Counted from the first letter of the stretch, positions 46,596 through 57,110 are shown. The stretch is 64,000 nt of DNA from Acinetobacter haemolyticus CIP 64.3 = MTCC 9819 (GCF_000369065.1 NZ_KB849812.1:192804-256803); one strand, 5' to 3'. The notes: generated by a model not told the origin, from the letters alone. Made by a program: numbers and translations.

Positions 46596-47468
46596 TTAAT
46601 TAAAGGGGTCACTGATTTCGCGCTTAGAAGAATCTGAATTTTCTTTTATTTTCTCTGCATTTGTCGGTGTATGGACAGGAGACTGATTTTGCTGGACATT
46701 CACGACATTGCCTTGTGCATCACGGCGAGTCACCGTTGTTCTCACGGTTGTCGATGCATCTGCTGATGAAGTTGCTTTATTGGCTGAAGTCGCACTTCGA
46801 GTGGCCCCAATTAATAGCGTTTCATCAACCTTTGGTAAAGCAGCGGGTTTTAATTGAATCGCATAGAGCTGATTGGTGGCCAGCTTCATCTCATCTGCAC
46901 CCAAATCATTCACTAAATCGACGTAAGTTTCGAGCCGCTGTGCTTTCGGTTGGATTGATTCTGGTAGAATCAACTCTAATTGTGCAAATTGACGATTCGC
47001 TTCATCTGGATTGGCAAACAGACCATATACCAAAACATATTGTTCAACTTGATCTTGGCCACTTAAACGAAAATAAGTAAATTTTTTACGATCTGAGCGA
47101 TTTAATAAAAAGTTTTTAATAATTGCTTCGTTTGAACTACGAAAAATTTCCATCGTCCAACGACGCTGATTGTCTTTGACAAATTTCGTCCCACGAAATT
47201 CAGGAAGATGCTCGTTAGCAACCACCACACGCGCTTTTAAATCCAAAGGTCTTACACTATCTGATAAGGCACCCAAATGCGTCGTGGCAGCGACCTTTTC
47301 AGGTTGAATTTGCACAGAGGTTTCCGTTTTCGAAGGTTGCTCCACTTCAACCAAAGCATCACGATCCGTCACCGCCCAAAAAACCAATGCAGCAATTAAA
47401 CAAGCGAGCGCTAAAACTAGCCAGCTATATTGTTGAATATTTTGCCAAATTGATCGTGACACAGCCAT
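46596..47468 (-). CDS. SPOR-type membrane protein downstream of aroB
   Basis: A 290-residue protein with a short cytoplasmic N-terminus, one membrane helix (residues about 15-32) and a periplasmic part. The region RWTMEIFRSSNEAIIKNFLL, YFRLSGQDQVEQYVLVYGLF and NPDEANRQFAQL has the character of a SPOR (peptidoglycan-binding) domain. The low-complexity tail is Thr/Ser-rich. Proteins of this kind (DamX-like) are often coded after aroB and act at the division site. It starts 15 bases after the aroB stop, so is probably in the pilMNOPQ-aroK-aroB operon. Confidence 0.7.
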   Translation of the reverse strand: MAVSRSIWQNIQQYSWLVLALACLIAALVFWAVTDRDALVEVEQPSKTETSVQIQPEKVAATTHLGALSDSVRPLDLKARVVVANEHLPEFRGTKFVKDNQRRWTMEIFRSSNEAIIKNFLLNRSDRKKFTYFRLSGQDQVEQYVLVYGLFANPDEANRQFAQLELILPESIQPKAQRLETYVDLVNDLGADEMKLATNQLYAIQLKPAALPKVDETLLIGATRSATSANKATSSADASTTVRTTVTRRDAQGNVVNVQQNQSPVHTPTNAEKIKENSDSSKREISDPFN

Positions 47469-47483
47469 GCTTTCCTTCGTGAT

Positions 47484-48569
47484 TTATGATGCAGATTGAT
47501 TTGTAAGAATAGATTGTTTCATTAGCTCAATATCAAAGTCTTTAGTGATCACAGCTTGCCCTAACTTTTGGAGCAAAACTAAGCGCAATTGACCATTTAA
47601 AACTTTTTTATCATGTGCCATATAAGCAAGAAACTCATCTAATGGTATTTTTGGACATGATATCGGTAAATTAGCACGTTGAATGATTTTTTTTGTACGT
47701 TCTACATCTTCAACTGCGATCCATCCTAAACGCTGTGATAAATCTGCTGCCATGACCATACCCGTTGCAACAGCCTCTCCATGCAACCATACGCCATAAC
47801 CCAAATAAGACTCTATCGCATGACCAAAAGTATGACCTAAATTCAATAATGCTCGCTCACCTTGTTCTTTTTCATCATTAGCAACAATACGTGCTTTATG
47901 GGCACATGAGCGATAAACCGCTTCTGCTAGTAAATTTGCATCACGAGCAACCAATGCATCCATATGTTGCTCTAACCATAACAAGAAGTCTTGATCACCC
48001 AATAGTGCATATTTAATGACTTCAGCCAAACCCGCTGATAGCTCGCGATCAGGCAAGGTATCTAGCTGGGCCATATCCGCAAGCACCACCTGCGGTTGCT
48101 GAAAAGCACCTAACATGTTTTTCCCCAAAGGATGATTAATCCCCGTTTTCCCCCCAACGCTCGAATCTACCTGAGATAAAAGCGTGGTCGGTACTTGTAC
48201 AAAATTCACGCCACGCTGAAAACATGCCGATGCAAATCCAGCCATATCGCCAATTACACCACCACCCAAAGCCAGTACCGTGCAGTCACGATTAAAACCA
48301 GACTCTAATAAAGCATCAAAAATCAAGTTGAGATGTTGAATATCTTTGAATTGCTCACCATCAGGTAAGATGCACTGCGCAACCTGCTTATTCAGTTGAA
48401 TGAGCGCATCTTTGTAGCTTTGCAAATATAAAGGAGCGACAGTGGTATTGGAAACCAGCATGACTTGTCGCCCATGTAAATATGGCTCAAGCAAAGTTTT
48501 AGGATCTAAATGACTTCCAATAAAAATCGGATAACGACGCTCACCTAACTCGACATATAATGTTTGCAT
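47484..48569 (-). CDS. aroB: 3-dehydroquinate synthase
   Basis: A 361-residue NAD- and metal-dependent enzyme, the second step of the shikimate pathway. Diagnostic blocks: [48 protein letters not shown] and [13 protein letters not shown], which provide NAD contacts and the zinc ligands. It lies 20 bases after aroK. The aroK-aroB pair directly behind pilQ is conserved in gamma-proteobacteria. Confidence 0.97.
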   Translation of the reverse strand: MQTLYVELGERRYPIFIGSHLDPKTLLEPYLHGRQVMLVSNTTVAPLYLQSYKDALIQLNKQVAQCILPDGEQFKDIQHLNLIFDALLESGFNRDCTVLALGGGVIGDMAGFASACFQRGVNFVQVPTTLLSQVDSSVGGKTGINHPLGKNMLGAFQQPQVVLADMAQLDTLPDRELSAGLAEVIKYALLGDQDFLLWLEQHMDALVARDANLLAEAVYRSCAHKARIVANDEKEQGERALLNLGHTFGHAIESYLGYGVWLHGEAVATGMVMAADLSQRLGWIAVEDVERTKKIIQRANLPISCPKIPLDEFLAYMAHDKKVLNGQLRLVLLQKLGQAVITKDFDIELMKQSILTNQSAS

Positions 48570-48589
48570 AACTTAAACCAACGACAGAT

Positions 48590-49141
48590 TTACTTAACTT
48601 GTTTAGATAAAATGACTTGCAGAATTCGCTGAGCAAGATCACGTGCAGCACCTTGATTAGTTTCAATAATATGATGTGCGACCTCACGATACAAAGGATC
48701 ACGTGTCTCCAATAAGTCACGTAACTTCTGTTCTGGGTTTTCGACTTGTAATAATGGACGATTTTTATCGCGATAGGTTCGCTGTAGTTGTAGCTCTACA
48801 GGAGTATATAGATAAACAACAATGCCTCGTTGTTTTAAAAGTTCTCGATTGGGTCGTTGGGTCACTGCCCCGCCACCTGTAGCCAAAACAAGTGAAGAGC
48901 GGGCAGTTAAATCATTCAACACATTTGTTTCACGCAAACGAAACCCCACTTCACCTTCTTTCTCAAAAATCCATGGAATCGTCGCCCCTGTTTTACGTTC
49001 AATTTCATGATCGCTATCCATGAAATCTCGTCCTAACAGTTCAGCTAAGTGTCGACCAACAGTTGTTTTTCCTGCCCCCATCGGCCCTACCAAATAGATA
49101 TTTGGTAGGGATTCAAACGCTTTGCTTGGCAAAGGCGCCAC
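48590..49141 (-). CDS. aroK: Shikimate kinase
   Basis: A 183-residue kinase of the shikimate pathway. P-loop GPMGAGKTTVG (residues 19-29), the shikimate site DSDHEIERKTG, and the block LATGGGAV with the lid RDKNRPLLQ. The start appears to be GTG at 49141 because no ATG precedes the P-loop; the ribosome site is weak. It is 29 bases after pilQ, in the same orientation. Confidence 0.95.
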   Translation of the reverse strand: MAPLPSKAFESLPNIYLVGPMGAGKTTVGRHLAELLGRDFMDSDHEIERKTGATIPWIFEKEGEVGFRLRETNVLNDLTARSSLVLATGGGAVTQRPNRELLKQRGIVVYLYTPVELQLQRTYRDKNRPLLQVENPEQKLRDLLETRDPLYREVAHHIIETNQGAARDLAQRILQVILSKQVK

Positions 49142-49170
49142 CTATATTAATTGCAATTATTGAAAATATA

Positions 49171-51348
49171 TTAATGATTTCTGGTCAAAGTGTCATTAAC
49201 AATTCTCGGTGTCACAAAAATAAGCAGTTCACGTTTATTGTCTGTTTTCAGATCACGACGGAAAAGTCGCCCCACATACGGAAGATCACCTAAAAATGGC
49301 ACTTTAATTTGCGAGCTAATATTTTCCTGCTCAAAAATACCACCAAGCACTACAGTTTCACCATTATCAACCAAAACATTGGTATCAATTGAATTCTTAC
49401 TAATGGTTAATTGACCCGTTGGCGTTGGTGCGCCAGGTGCATCTTTTGCAATGTTAAGTTTCATCATGACTTTTCCATCGGGCGTGATACTTGGAGTCAC
49501 ATCTAGGCTTAAAGTTGCATCAATGAACTCAGTTTTAGGTACCGCATTTGCACCCCCACCCGTCGAAGATGAATAAGGAATTTTGGTTCCTGACTCGATC
49601 TTTGCAGGTTGCTTATCGGCAGTCATCACTTTAGGCGTTGAAATAACCTCACCAAAACCATCCGCCTGTACTGCTGAAAGTTCTAAATCCAACATAAAGT
49701 CAGAGAGGCTAATTAAGCCAAAAGCAATACGACTTGCACCCGGAGTAACTGCACCCAAATCTACATTTAAATTATCGGGACGTTCGATTTCATATTTCCA
49801 TCCACCAGTTTCGCTATCTTTTTTCGGCTCTCTCAAATTCCATAGCGTAGTGTCACTTCCACCAACTAACAGGTCATTATTACGGGTAACACCTTGAGAT
49901 AGGATTCCCCACTTCACTCCCATCTCTCGGGTAAAGTCGGTACTCGCTCGAACAATACGGGCTTCGATCATCACCTGTTTAACTGAAACATCTAACAGAT
50001 CCACCATCTTACGGATCTTGTCAATATTTTGGGCAGTATCATTGACGATCAAAGTATTAGTACGCACATCTGCGACAGCACTACCTCGCGGACTCAATAA
50101 GCTTTCTAAAGCAAGTGAATCAGAGTTTGCTGTACGATTCACTCCGCCAGCTTTACCATCACGAGAATCTTCGATCAGTTTTAAAATATCTGCTGCTTTT
50201 GCATAGCTCAGCTTGATATATTCAGATTGAATTGGTGCAAGCTTTACACTTTGAGCAATGGCTTTCGCCTCTTCTTCCTCAGCCTTAATCAACTCTGAAA
50301 CTGGCGCGATCCATATCACATTACCATTACGACGCTTATCTAGATTTTTGGTCTTTAAGACAATATCCAAAGCCTGATCCCAAGGTACATCTTTTAGGCG
50401 TAAAGTAATATTCCCTTGTACCGTATCAGCAGCCACCATATTGATATTGGTAAAATCAGCAAGTAACTGCAGCACACGACGCACTTCAATATCTTGGAAA
50501 TCTAAAGAAATCTTATTGCCAGTATAAGTTTGAGATTTTGCTTTTAATGGTGATTTTTCTTCAGGTCGCTTTAAACTAATCGTCAGTTTATTTTCAGCTT
50601 GATAAGCCATGTATTCATAACTACCCGCAGACTGAATGGTAATCACACCATTACCTTTATCATTATAGGCATCAATACTTGCTACAGGGGTTGCGAAATC
50701 ATTGGTATTTAAACGACGTGCTAAATGGGTCGGAATTTTATTCCCCATGGTTCGCACAACGATTTTACTCCCTTGCTGTTGTACATCTACTGGCGTATTA
50801 CTACCCAATAAATCAATCACAACTAGACCTTCACCTTGATTGCCACGTTGGAAACCAATATTTGAAACCCCTTGTTGTACTTGACGGGCAGTCGCAGATA
50901 CAGGACTCGCAATAGCAGGACGCGCAGAATTAATTTTTAGAATAAAAGTATTACCTTCTACACGTGTGGTAAAAGCGCCTGCATCTTTCAAATTCACAAT
51001 CACACGAGAACGCTGTTCATCCGCAGCGACTTCTACTGAGCTGGCTTCATTGGTTGCAACAGGAATAGAGCTCTGCTTTAAGGTTTGTTTAGCTTTATCA
51101 AAATCCAAAATTAAACGAGAGGGTTGTTCAAGTTGATATGCCTGCGGCTGTGGTGGCAGACCATTAAACATGACACGAATTTCTGTCCCCTGATCAGCCA
51201 AACTCATTGGCACAATGTTGGTCATGTTCACTTGTGCTGATGCTACCTGCATCACTGCTATTGCGACAGCACCCATTGAAAATTGACGGAATGCACGATT
51301 CATGGTCTTCGCTTCCCCAAATAAAGAATCTTTAAACTGTTTTTTCAT
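49171..51348 (-). CDS. pilQ: Type IV pilus outer-membrane secretin PilQ
   Basis: About 725 residues. Signal peptide (MNRAFRQFSMGAVAIAV, cut near ASAQ), AMIN-type domains that bind peptidoglycan, an STN/N0 domain (SLDFQDIEVRRVLQLLADFT), an N1 domain and the secretin core (VDNGETVVLGGIFEQ, VPFLGDLPYVGRLFR and RELLIFVTPRIV). It forms the pore for the pilus and, in Acinetobacter, DNA uptake. I used the ATG at 51348 (AAGGGA upstream); an ATG at 51303 gives a more standard signal peptide and is a fair alternative. Confidence 0.95.
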   Translation of the reverse strand: MKKQFKDSLFGEAKTMNRAFRQFSMGAVAIAVMQVASAQVNMTNIVPMSLADQGTEIRVMFNGLPPQPQAYQLEQPSRLILDFDKAKQTLKQSSIPVATNEASSVEVAADEQRSRVIVNLKDAGAFTTRVEGNTFILKINSARPAIASPVSATARQVQQGVSNIGFQRGNQGEGLVVIDLLGSNTPVDVQQQGSKIVVRTMGNKIPTHLARRLNTNDFATPVASIDAYNDKGNGVITIQSAGSYEYMAYQAENKLTISLKRPEEKSPLKAKSQTYTGNKISLDFQDIEVRRVLQLLADFTNINMVAADTVQGNITLRLKDVPWDQALDIVLKTKNLDKRRNGNVIWIAPVSELIKAEEEEAKAIAQSVKLAPIQSEYIKLSYAKAADILKLIEDSRDGKAGGVNRTANSDSLALESLLSPRGSAVADVRTNTLIVNDTAQNIDKIRKMVDLLDVSVKQVMIEARIVRASTDFTREMGVKWGILSQGVTRNNDLLVGGSDTTLWNLREPKKDSETGGWKYEIERPDNLNVDLGAVTPGASRIAFGLISLSDFMLDLELSAVQADGFGEVISTPKVMTADKQPAKIESGTKIPYSSSTGGGANAVPKTEFIDATLSLDVTPSITPDGKVMMKLNIAKDAPGAPTPTGQLTISKNSIDTNVLVDNGETVVLGGIFEQENISSQIKVPFLGDLPYVGRLFRRDLKTDNKRELLIFVTPRIVNDTLTRNH

Positions 51349-51364
51349 TGTTATTCCCTTAATC

Positions 51365-51892
51365 TTACGGCGCAGGTCCAATTAAAACGAGTGTTCTTGG
51401 TCTCTCAACATAACCCTCTCGCCCATCAGGAACGATTTCAACCAAATCGATTTGTGTTGGACTAATTTTAATAATCCGCCCCTGATTCATCCCCAGATAG
51501 CTTCCCACTTGCACCCGTTCAATCTGCCCATCTGGTGTTTGAATCAGTGCAATGGTTTCATTAGCACGGCCACGCATACTGCCTTTCATATTCAAAGACT
51601 CTAAGGCATAGCTTTCTAAAGGCTGAGGCTGGCGATTAAAATTAGGATAAACACGTTTACCTGCCATAATTTTTAATTCAGCCGCCAACGAACTTGGCAT
51701 AAATGGACTTTTCAGTTGGTGTGCTGCGTAATTAAATAGAGGAACTGGCGTAAAAATAGGCGCAGGTTCAATCGGTAACGGTGGCTGATTACGAATTTCA
51801 GCCATTTTTTGATTCACCGCATCAATGCGAGAGTCACACCCCACCATCCCAAGACCAACGAATAATGTAAGTAATAATTTATAATTATTCAT
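51365..51892 (-). CDS. pilP: Type IV pilus lipoprotein PilP
   Basis: A 175-residue inner-membrane lipoprotein (signal ending GMVGCDSR) linking the PilMNO complex to the secretin. A disordered proline-rich stretch is followed by a beta domain (LNMKGSMRGRANETIALIQT, then VQVGSYLGMNQGRIIKISPT). It begins where pilO ends (one-base overlap) and is followed by pilQ. Confidence 0.92.
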   Translation of the reverse strand: MNNYKLLLTLFVGLGMVGCDSRIDAVNQKMAEIRNQPPLPIEPAPIFTPVPLFNYAAHQLKSPFMPSSLAAELKIMAGKRVYPNFNRQPQPLESYALESLNMKGSMRGRANETIALIQTPDGQIERVQVGSYLGMNQGRIIKISPTQIDLVEIVPDGREGYVERPRTLVLIGPAP

Positions 51893-52602
51893 TAGCGTTG
51901 CCCCCCTGAAACAGCAGTGCTATCAACCTGATCATCCGCACCGACATAACGATAAGTTTTTGCTTTGACCGTATAATGAACAACAGGAATATCAGACTTT
52001 TTCTGAGTATCTTCTTTCGCCTCTACAGCAAAGTCATGCAAAGTCACGATACGAGGTAAAGCGGCAATACCTGTCGCGAAAGCACCAAAAGCATGATAAT
52101 CCCCTGTTGCTTCCAAACTAATTGGTTGCTCGATGAAGAACTCTTGTCTAACTTCTTTTTCTAAACGAATGTTTTTAAATTTCAGACCTGAATTTACCCC
52201 AGTTAAGTTCATATCCTCAACCAAACTCGGAATTTCAGTTTCTTTTGGCAACTGCTCAAGCTGTTGATTAAAATTCGCTTCCATTTCTTGCAATTGAGTT
52301 TGGTATTGCTGTAAGTTGCGTAATTTAGATTCCTTTTCTCTAAACTAATTTAATAGACTTTGTTCACGCGCTTCAGCATTAGCTATCGTCTGTAGCTGCT
52401 TTTGGATCACAACAAAATAACCCAATGCCGCAACAGCGAGTAAAATAAAAATCCAACACGTCACTTTTACCGACCATGGCCAACTGCCATAGTTGTTCAT
52501 ATCTAAGGTATTAAATTGCTGAAAAAATTGCTCAACTGTCATTTTCTTTTTCTTTACAGCTGCGCCTTCTTGATTGAGATCATTTAGTTCATCTTGACTC
52601 AT
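51892..52602 (-). pseudogene. pilO: pilO interrupted by an in-frame amber codon
   Basis: PilO partners PilN and PilP in the inner-membrane alignment complex. The frame from the ATG at 52602 (overlapping the pilN stop as ATGA) codes residues 1-85, including the membrane helix (VKVTCWIFILLAVAALGYFV), and then meets TAG at 52345-52347. The same frame continues with no other stop for 150 more codons (FREKESKLRNLQQYQTQLQE, then FNQQLEQLPKETEIPSLVED, to the periplasmic fold). Together they make a normal PilO of about 236 residues. A single change of a sense codon (probably GAG, Glu) explains it. No frameshift is needed. A restart at the ATG at 52293 would lack the membrane anchor. Confidence 0.9.
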
Positions 52603-53243
52603 TGTGCGCCTCCCACTGTTACTGATGCAGCTGATTCTGAAGCAGGATCAGTTGTCACCGTGGTTCCAATTTCACCCAAGTCTACAGTAACAACGAAACT
52701 GCCATAATTTTCTTCGACACGAGGAACTAAAGAGCTAACGGCTTTATCTTTTTTCTCTTCTGATGCCAAAAACGAATTCATAAATGCGTTACGATACCAA
52801 GGTGAAGCTTCCAAATTTCGTAACAGCTCGGCAACGGTATTTGGACTCTCTGCTTTTCCTTCGATGGTAAATTTATCACCTGTACGCGTAAACTTAGTGA
52901 TGTACATTGTTGGAGGGGTTACACGCACCAACTCATCAACCAAACGTACAATGACTGGTCGTTGTCCTTGCAGTCCTTGAATCAACTTCATGCGTTCAAT
53001 AATCGCATTGCGACGCTCTTGCAATCCCTCTAATGACTTCAGTTGAACATCTAAGTTTTGATTGGTACTCACAATAAACTGGTTTGCTTGTTCTTGATCA
53101 TTCAGCTTGTGATCAAAATACATCCATGCTGTAAATACAGATGCGATTCCTAAAGCAGCCACCCCAACACAAAATGCAATAAATTGTTTCTTTCTTTGTT
53201 CTCTTAGCTCATCACGCCAAGGGAGTAAGTTAATCTTTGCCAT
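52599..53243 (-). CDS. pilN: Type IV pilus assembly protein PilN
   Basis: A 214-residue bitopic inner-membrane protein. The N-terminal AKINLLPWRDELREQRKKQF binds PilM in the cytoplasm. One helix (residues about 22-42), a coiled coil and a periplasmic ferredoxin-like domain (PPTMYITKFTRTGDKFTIEG, KAESPNTVAELLRNLE) follow. The start overlaps the pilM stop and the end overlaps the pilO start. Confidence 0.95.
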   Translation of the reverse strand: MAKINLLPWRDELREQRKKQFIAFCVGVAALGIASVFTAWMYFDHKLNDQEQANQFIVSTNQNLDVQLKSLEGLQERRNAIIERMKLIQGLQGQRPVIVRLVDELVRVTPPTMYITKFTRTGDKFTIEGKAESPNTVAELLRNLEASPWYRNAFMNSFLASEEKKDKAVSSLVPRVEENYGSFVVTVDLGEIGTTVTTDPASESAASVTVGGAQ

Positions 53244-54301
53244 TAATCAAAACTCCTCAATGCCAAACCACATGCAACCATCAGTGAGGACGCATCATTT
53301 TCAATTTTTTTAATATCGATTTGTGGAGAAAACCCCATTTGTAAAAATGGATTGGCAATCGTTACTCGGTAACCTAATTTTTGTTGTAATAACTTCGCTA
53401 GACCGGGAATATTCGCATTTCCGCCTGCTAGCAAGATGTGATCAATTTCATTAAACTGAGATGATGAAAAGAAGAACTGTAGTGAACGTGCTGCTTGTTG
53501 TACCACTGCATCCAAGAATGGCTCTAACACTTCAATATCGTAATCATCAGGTAAGGTTCTTTCTTTTTTTGCACGACCGGCTTCTTCAAAAGATAAACCA
53601 TAACGACTTTGAATATCTTGTGTCAGTTGACGTCCACCAAAAACCTGCTCACGCGTGTAGATAATTTTCCCTTTCTGCATAACAGACAAGGTGGTCATCG
53701 TATGGCCAATATCTAATATCCCAACAGTATTGGCACCCATCGGCAAGGTATCAGAAAAGACGCAGAATGCACGTTCCATTGCATAGCTTTCAACATCTGC
53801 TTTCTTTGCTGTTAAGCCAGCCAGTTCCAACACTTCAACACGGGTATCTACATTTTCAGTACGTGTTGCAACCAGAAGTACATTCACCCGATTTGGATTA
53901 TTTAATCGATCAGGCAGGACTTCAAAATCAAGACTCACTTCATCTAATGGGAACGGAATGTATTGCTCAGCATCCATACGAATTTGAACTTCACGTTCTT
54001 CATCCGTCATGTCAGCATCCATTTCTATAATCTTATTAATGACCATAGATGTCGGAATTGCCATCGCAACATTACTGGTGTGAGGATTCGCAAGGTTCAC
54101 CACTCTTTCAAGTGCATCACCTACCGCCTCTGGGTTCAGAATGCTTTTTTCCACCACACTATTTTCAGGCAGCGGCATCACAGCATAACTTTCAACCCAA
54201 TATCTACCGTTCTTTACAGAGAGCTCCAATAATTTAACAGTTGTCGAACTAATATCGACCCCCACTAACCCCTTATTTGGTTTACGATATAACCTGAGCA
54301 C
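53243..54301 (-). CDS. pilM: Type IV pilus assembly ATPase-like protein PilM
   Basis: A 352-residue actin-like (FtsA/SHS2 fold) cytoplasmic protein that recruits PilN. The phosphate-1 block KGLVGVDISSTTVKLLELS, the block NTVGILDIGHTMTTLSVMQK and HILLAGGNANIPGL are seen. First gene of the pilMNOPQ operon. The 163-base gap to the divergent ponA gene holds both promoters. Confidence 0.96.
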   Translation of the reverse strand: MLRLYRKPNKGLVGVDISSTTVKLLELSVKNGRYWVESYAVMPLPENSVVEKSILNPEAVGDALERVVNLANPHTSNVAMAIPTSMVINKIIEMDADMTDEEREVQIRMDAEQYIPFPLDEVSLDFEVLPDRLNNPNRVNVLLVATRTENVDTRVEVLELAGLTAKKADVESYAMERAFCVFSDTLPMGANTVGILDIGHTMTTLSVMQKGKIIYTREQVFGGRQLTQDIQSRYGLSFEEAGRAKKERTLPDDYDIEVLEPFLDAVVQQAARSLQFFFSSSQFNEIDHILLAGGNANIPGLAKLLQQKLGYRVTIANPFLQMGFSPQIDIKKIENDASSLMVACGLALRSFD

Positions 54302-54464
54302 AGTACTTTCCTATTTATTTTTTTATCCCCAAAAAATACAACATACTAATTTGTTTTGGTCTTTAATTAATACGGATACAATATCTCATCTAACAATCCG
54401 CATGTCTAAAGGATATACTGACCACAATTAGTTTGCCATTCGCTCTTATTAAAACTTACTTATT

Positions 54465-57056
54465 ATGAAAAAGCTATCCAGTTCTGGTATTGTTCGCCCA
54501 TTTTTTTTGATCCTTATTATTATCTTAGTCTCACTTCCAATGGGATTCTATGGCATGTATCTCTATCTGGCACCATCTCTGCCAGATATGAGCTCATTAA
54601 AAAAGGCGCCACTTATAAAACCATTGCAGGTCTATACAGCAGATAATCAACTTATTGCTGAATATGGCGGTAACCTTTCCATTCCTGTTGAATATGAGCA
54701 AATTCCACCCACCTTTATCCATGCGTTTCTGGCTGCAGAAGATTCTTCCTTTTTTGAGCATAGTGGTATCAGTTTTAAAGGTCTCGGGCGAGCGATAACC
54801 GAGTCAATTACTGGATCTGATGTGCAAACGGGCGGCTCAACGATCACCATGCAGGTTGCAAAAAATTATTATTTAAGTCCAGAACGAACACTACGACGCA
54901 AACTAACAGAAGTCTTTCTTGCCAGAAAAATTGAACAAAATCTAAGTAAACAAGAAATTCTCAGTTCGTATGTAAACAAAATCTTTTTAGGTAAAAACGC
55001 CTACGGAATCGCAGCAGCAGCACGAATTTATTACAACAAAGAGATTGATGATCTAAGTATTGCCGAAATGGCGATGATCGCAGGCTTACCTAAAGCCCCA
55101 TCTCGCTATAACCCTGTTGCCAATCCACAACGCGCACTGGAGCGCCGTAATTGGATTCTTGGGCGCATGTTACAACTCGGCTATATTAATCAAAATCAAT
55201 ACCAAAAAGCCGTCGCAGAGCCGATTAACTTAAATATGGTTGATCGCTCAGTGAGCAATGTATTTCCGTATGTGGGCGAAATGGTCCGTGCTGAATTAGT
55301 GAAACACTTTGGTGAACAAGCAACAGATTCTGGCTATAAAGTTTATACAACCATTGACAGTAAACGCCAACGCTATGCAGAACAAGCCCTCCAAGATGGT
55401 TTAGAAGCTTATGATCGACGTCATGGGTGGCGTGGTGCTGAAGCTCACGATCAACCATTGAATCAATTTATGGCTTTTGCCAATACATTTCCGGCTCAAG
55501 TGACCAAAATCAATAACAACTCCTTTGAAGCCTTATTACAAGACGGCTCAACGGTTACTGTAAATTGGTCGGGCATGTCATGGGTTCGCCCATACCGCAA
55601 TGTGAATAGCGTAGGCGGAGCACCTTCGAATGCCTCACAAATTGTGAAGGTTAAAGATATTGTTCGTTTACGTCCAAATAGCGATAAAACAGCTTGGGCA
55701 TTAACCCAAATTCCGCGGGTTCAAGGCCAATTGATTGCTCTAAATCCGAATGACGGCGCAATAGAAGCTGTTGTAGGGGGCTATAACTTTTATCATTCAA
55801 AATTTAACCGTGCCATCCAAGGCTGGCGTCAACCAGGTTCAACCATCAAGCCGTTCGTCTATGCCCTTGCATTAGAACGCGGCATGACGCCATATAGCAT
55901 GGTCAATGATAGTCCAATTACCATTGGTAGATGGTCACCAAGAAACACTGACGGCCGCTATCTCGGTATGATCCCGCTACGACGTGCTCTATATCTTTCT
56001 CGAAATACAGTTTCAGTACGTTTATTACAAAATGTTGGAATCGAGCGTACACGTCAGTTATTCATGGACTTTGGCTTACAAGAAGATCAAATTCCACGTA
56101 ACTATACCATTGCCTTAGGAACGCCACAGGTACTGCCTGTACAAATGGCAACAGGGTATGCAACTTTTGCCAATGGTGGCTATCGTGTTCAACCGCATTT
56201 TATCCAACGTATCGAAGATGTCACTGGCAAAGTGATCTATACAGCCAAACCTGAATATGCATGTATTCCATGTATCAACAAGAATTCATCAGATGCCCAA
56301 GCTATAGCGCCAACAGATGAACAGCAAAGTAATGTTACTGAAATCACCAATCAAAGCCTAGAGCAAGACAATGCCGCTTCTGAAGTAATGGAAAATACAA
56401 CTCAAACTGAACAAATGGTCAAAACCAACAGTGACTATCGTCAAGCACAACGCATCCTAAAATCCAGCTCTGCCTATGATATGGCTAACATATTACGTGA
56501 TGTTATTCAGCATGGTACTGGTCGGGCTGCACTTCGAATCGGTCGTGATGATTTAGGGGGTAAAACAGGTACAACCAACGATGCCAAAGATGCATGGTTC
56601 GCTGGTTTCAATGGAAATCTTGTCGCGGTTGCTTGGGTTGGATTCGACCAACCACGAACACTGGGCCGCAGAGAATATGGTGGAGTCGCTGCATTGCCAA
56701 TTTGGACGAACTTTATGGCAAATGCTTTAAAAGACACACCGTCTGCATGGGTAAAATTGGACAAAGATGCCAAAGACCCGATCTCACATGATCAAATGCA
56801 AGTTCAGCAAAATCAGGATCGTAAAGAATACCGAGCATCTCCACCTTTGGCTCGTCCACTTTATCGCCCTGCGCCGCCAGCGCCCACCACTTCAGCTCAA
56901 AGTGATTTTTCAGATTTATCTGAAACGACATCCAATACTGAACAGACGATCACCCCTGCACGCAGACAGCCTCCAAACATGGGCTCTACCACCCAGAACC
57001 CACCACAACAAAGAGAGCGTGATGGTATCGAGAATTTAATTAATCAAATTCAATAG
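54465..57056 (+). CDS. ponA: Penicillin-binding protein 1A
   Basis: An 863-residue bifunctional peptidoglycan synthase. It has an N-terminal membrane anchor (residues 11-34), a glycosyltransferase domain (catalytic Glu92 in AAEDSSFFEHSGISF, GGSTITMQVAKNYYLSPERT, RKLTEVFLARKIE) and an OB-like domain. The transpeptidase carries the STIK motif (Ser459), SRN (LYLSRNTVS) and KTG at about 700. The proline-rich C-terminal tail is disordered. The ponA-pilM divergent arrangement is conserved in many gamma-proteobacteria. The gene ends at a terminator shared with the rlmA 3' end. Confidence 0.97.
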   Translation: MKKLSSSGIVRPFFLILIIILVSLPMGFYGMYLYLAPSLPDMSSLKKAPLIKPLQVYTADNQLIAEYGGNLSIPVEYEQIPPTFIHAFLAAEDSSFFEHSGISFKGLGRAITESITGSDVQTGGSTITMQVAKNYYLSPERTLRRKLTEVFLARKIEQNLSKQEILSSYVNKIFLGKNAYGIAAAARIYYNKEIDDLSIAEMAMIAGLPKAPSRYNPVANPQRALERRNWILGRMLQLGYINQNQYQKAVAEPINLNMVDRSVSNVFPYVGEMVRAELVKHFGEQATDSGYKVYTTIDSKRQRYAEQALQDGLEAYDRRHGWRGAEAHDQPLNQFMAFANTFPAQVTKINNNSFEALLQDGSTVTVNWSGMSWVRPYRNVNSVGGAPSNASQIVKVKDIVRLRPNSDKTAWALTQIPRVQGQLIALNPNDGAIEAVVGGYNFYHSKFNRAIQGWRQPGSTIKPFVYALALERGMTPYSMVNDSPITIGRWSPRNTDGRYLGMIPLRRALYLSRNTVSVRLLQNVGIERTRQLFMDFGLQEDQIPRNYTIALGTPQVLPVQMATGYATFANGGYRVQPHFIQRIEDVTGKVIYTAKPEYACIPCINKNSSDAQAIAPTDEQQSNVTEITNQSLEQDNAASEVMENTTQTEQMVKTNSDYRQAQRILKSSSAYDMANILRDVIQHGTGRAALRIGRDDLGGKTGTTNDAKDAWFAGFNGNLVAVAWVGFDQPRTLGRREYGGVAALPIWTNFMANALKDTPSAWVKLDKDAKDPISHDQMQVQQNQDRKEYRASPPLARPLYRPAPPAPTTSAQSDFSDLSETTSNTEQTITPARRQPPNMGSTTQNPPQQRERDGIENLINQIQ

Positions 57057-57072
57057 TTTCAGGTTTTAACAG

Positions 57073-57110
57073 AACCAACAGTCATCAATTTGGTGGCTGT
57101 TGGTTTTTTT
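57073..57110 (+). terminator. Terminator after ponA
   Basis: AACCAACAG (57073-57081) pairs with CTGTTGGTT (57097-57105), further inner pairing, then a T-run to 57110. It overlaps the 3' end of the convergent rlmA gene. Confidence 0.85.

Noticed and set aside
51892-52602. Two separate small genes at 52345-52602 and 51892-52293
   Set aside because: They are in the same reading frame with one TAG between them and together make a normal PilO, so they are one interrupted gene.
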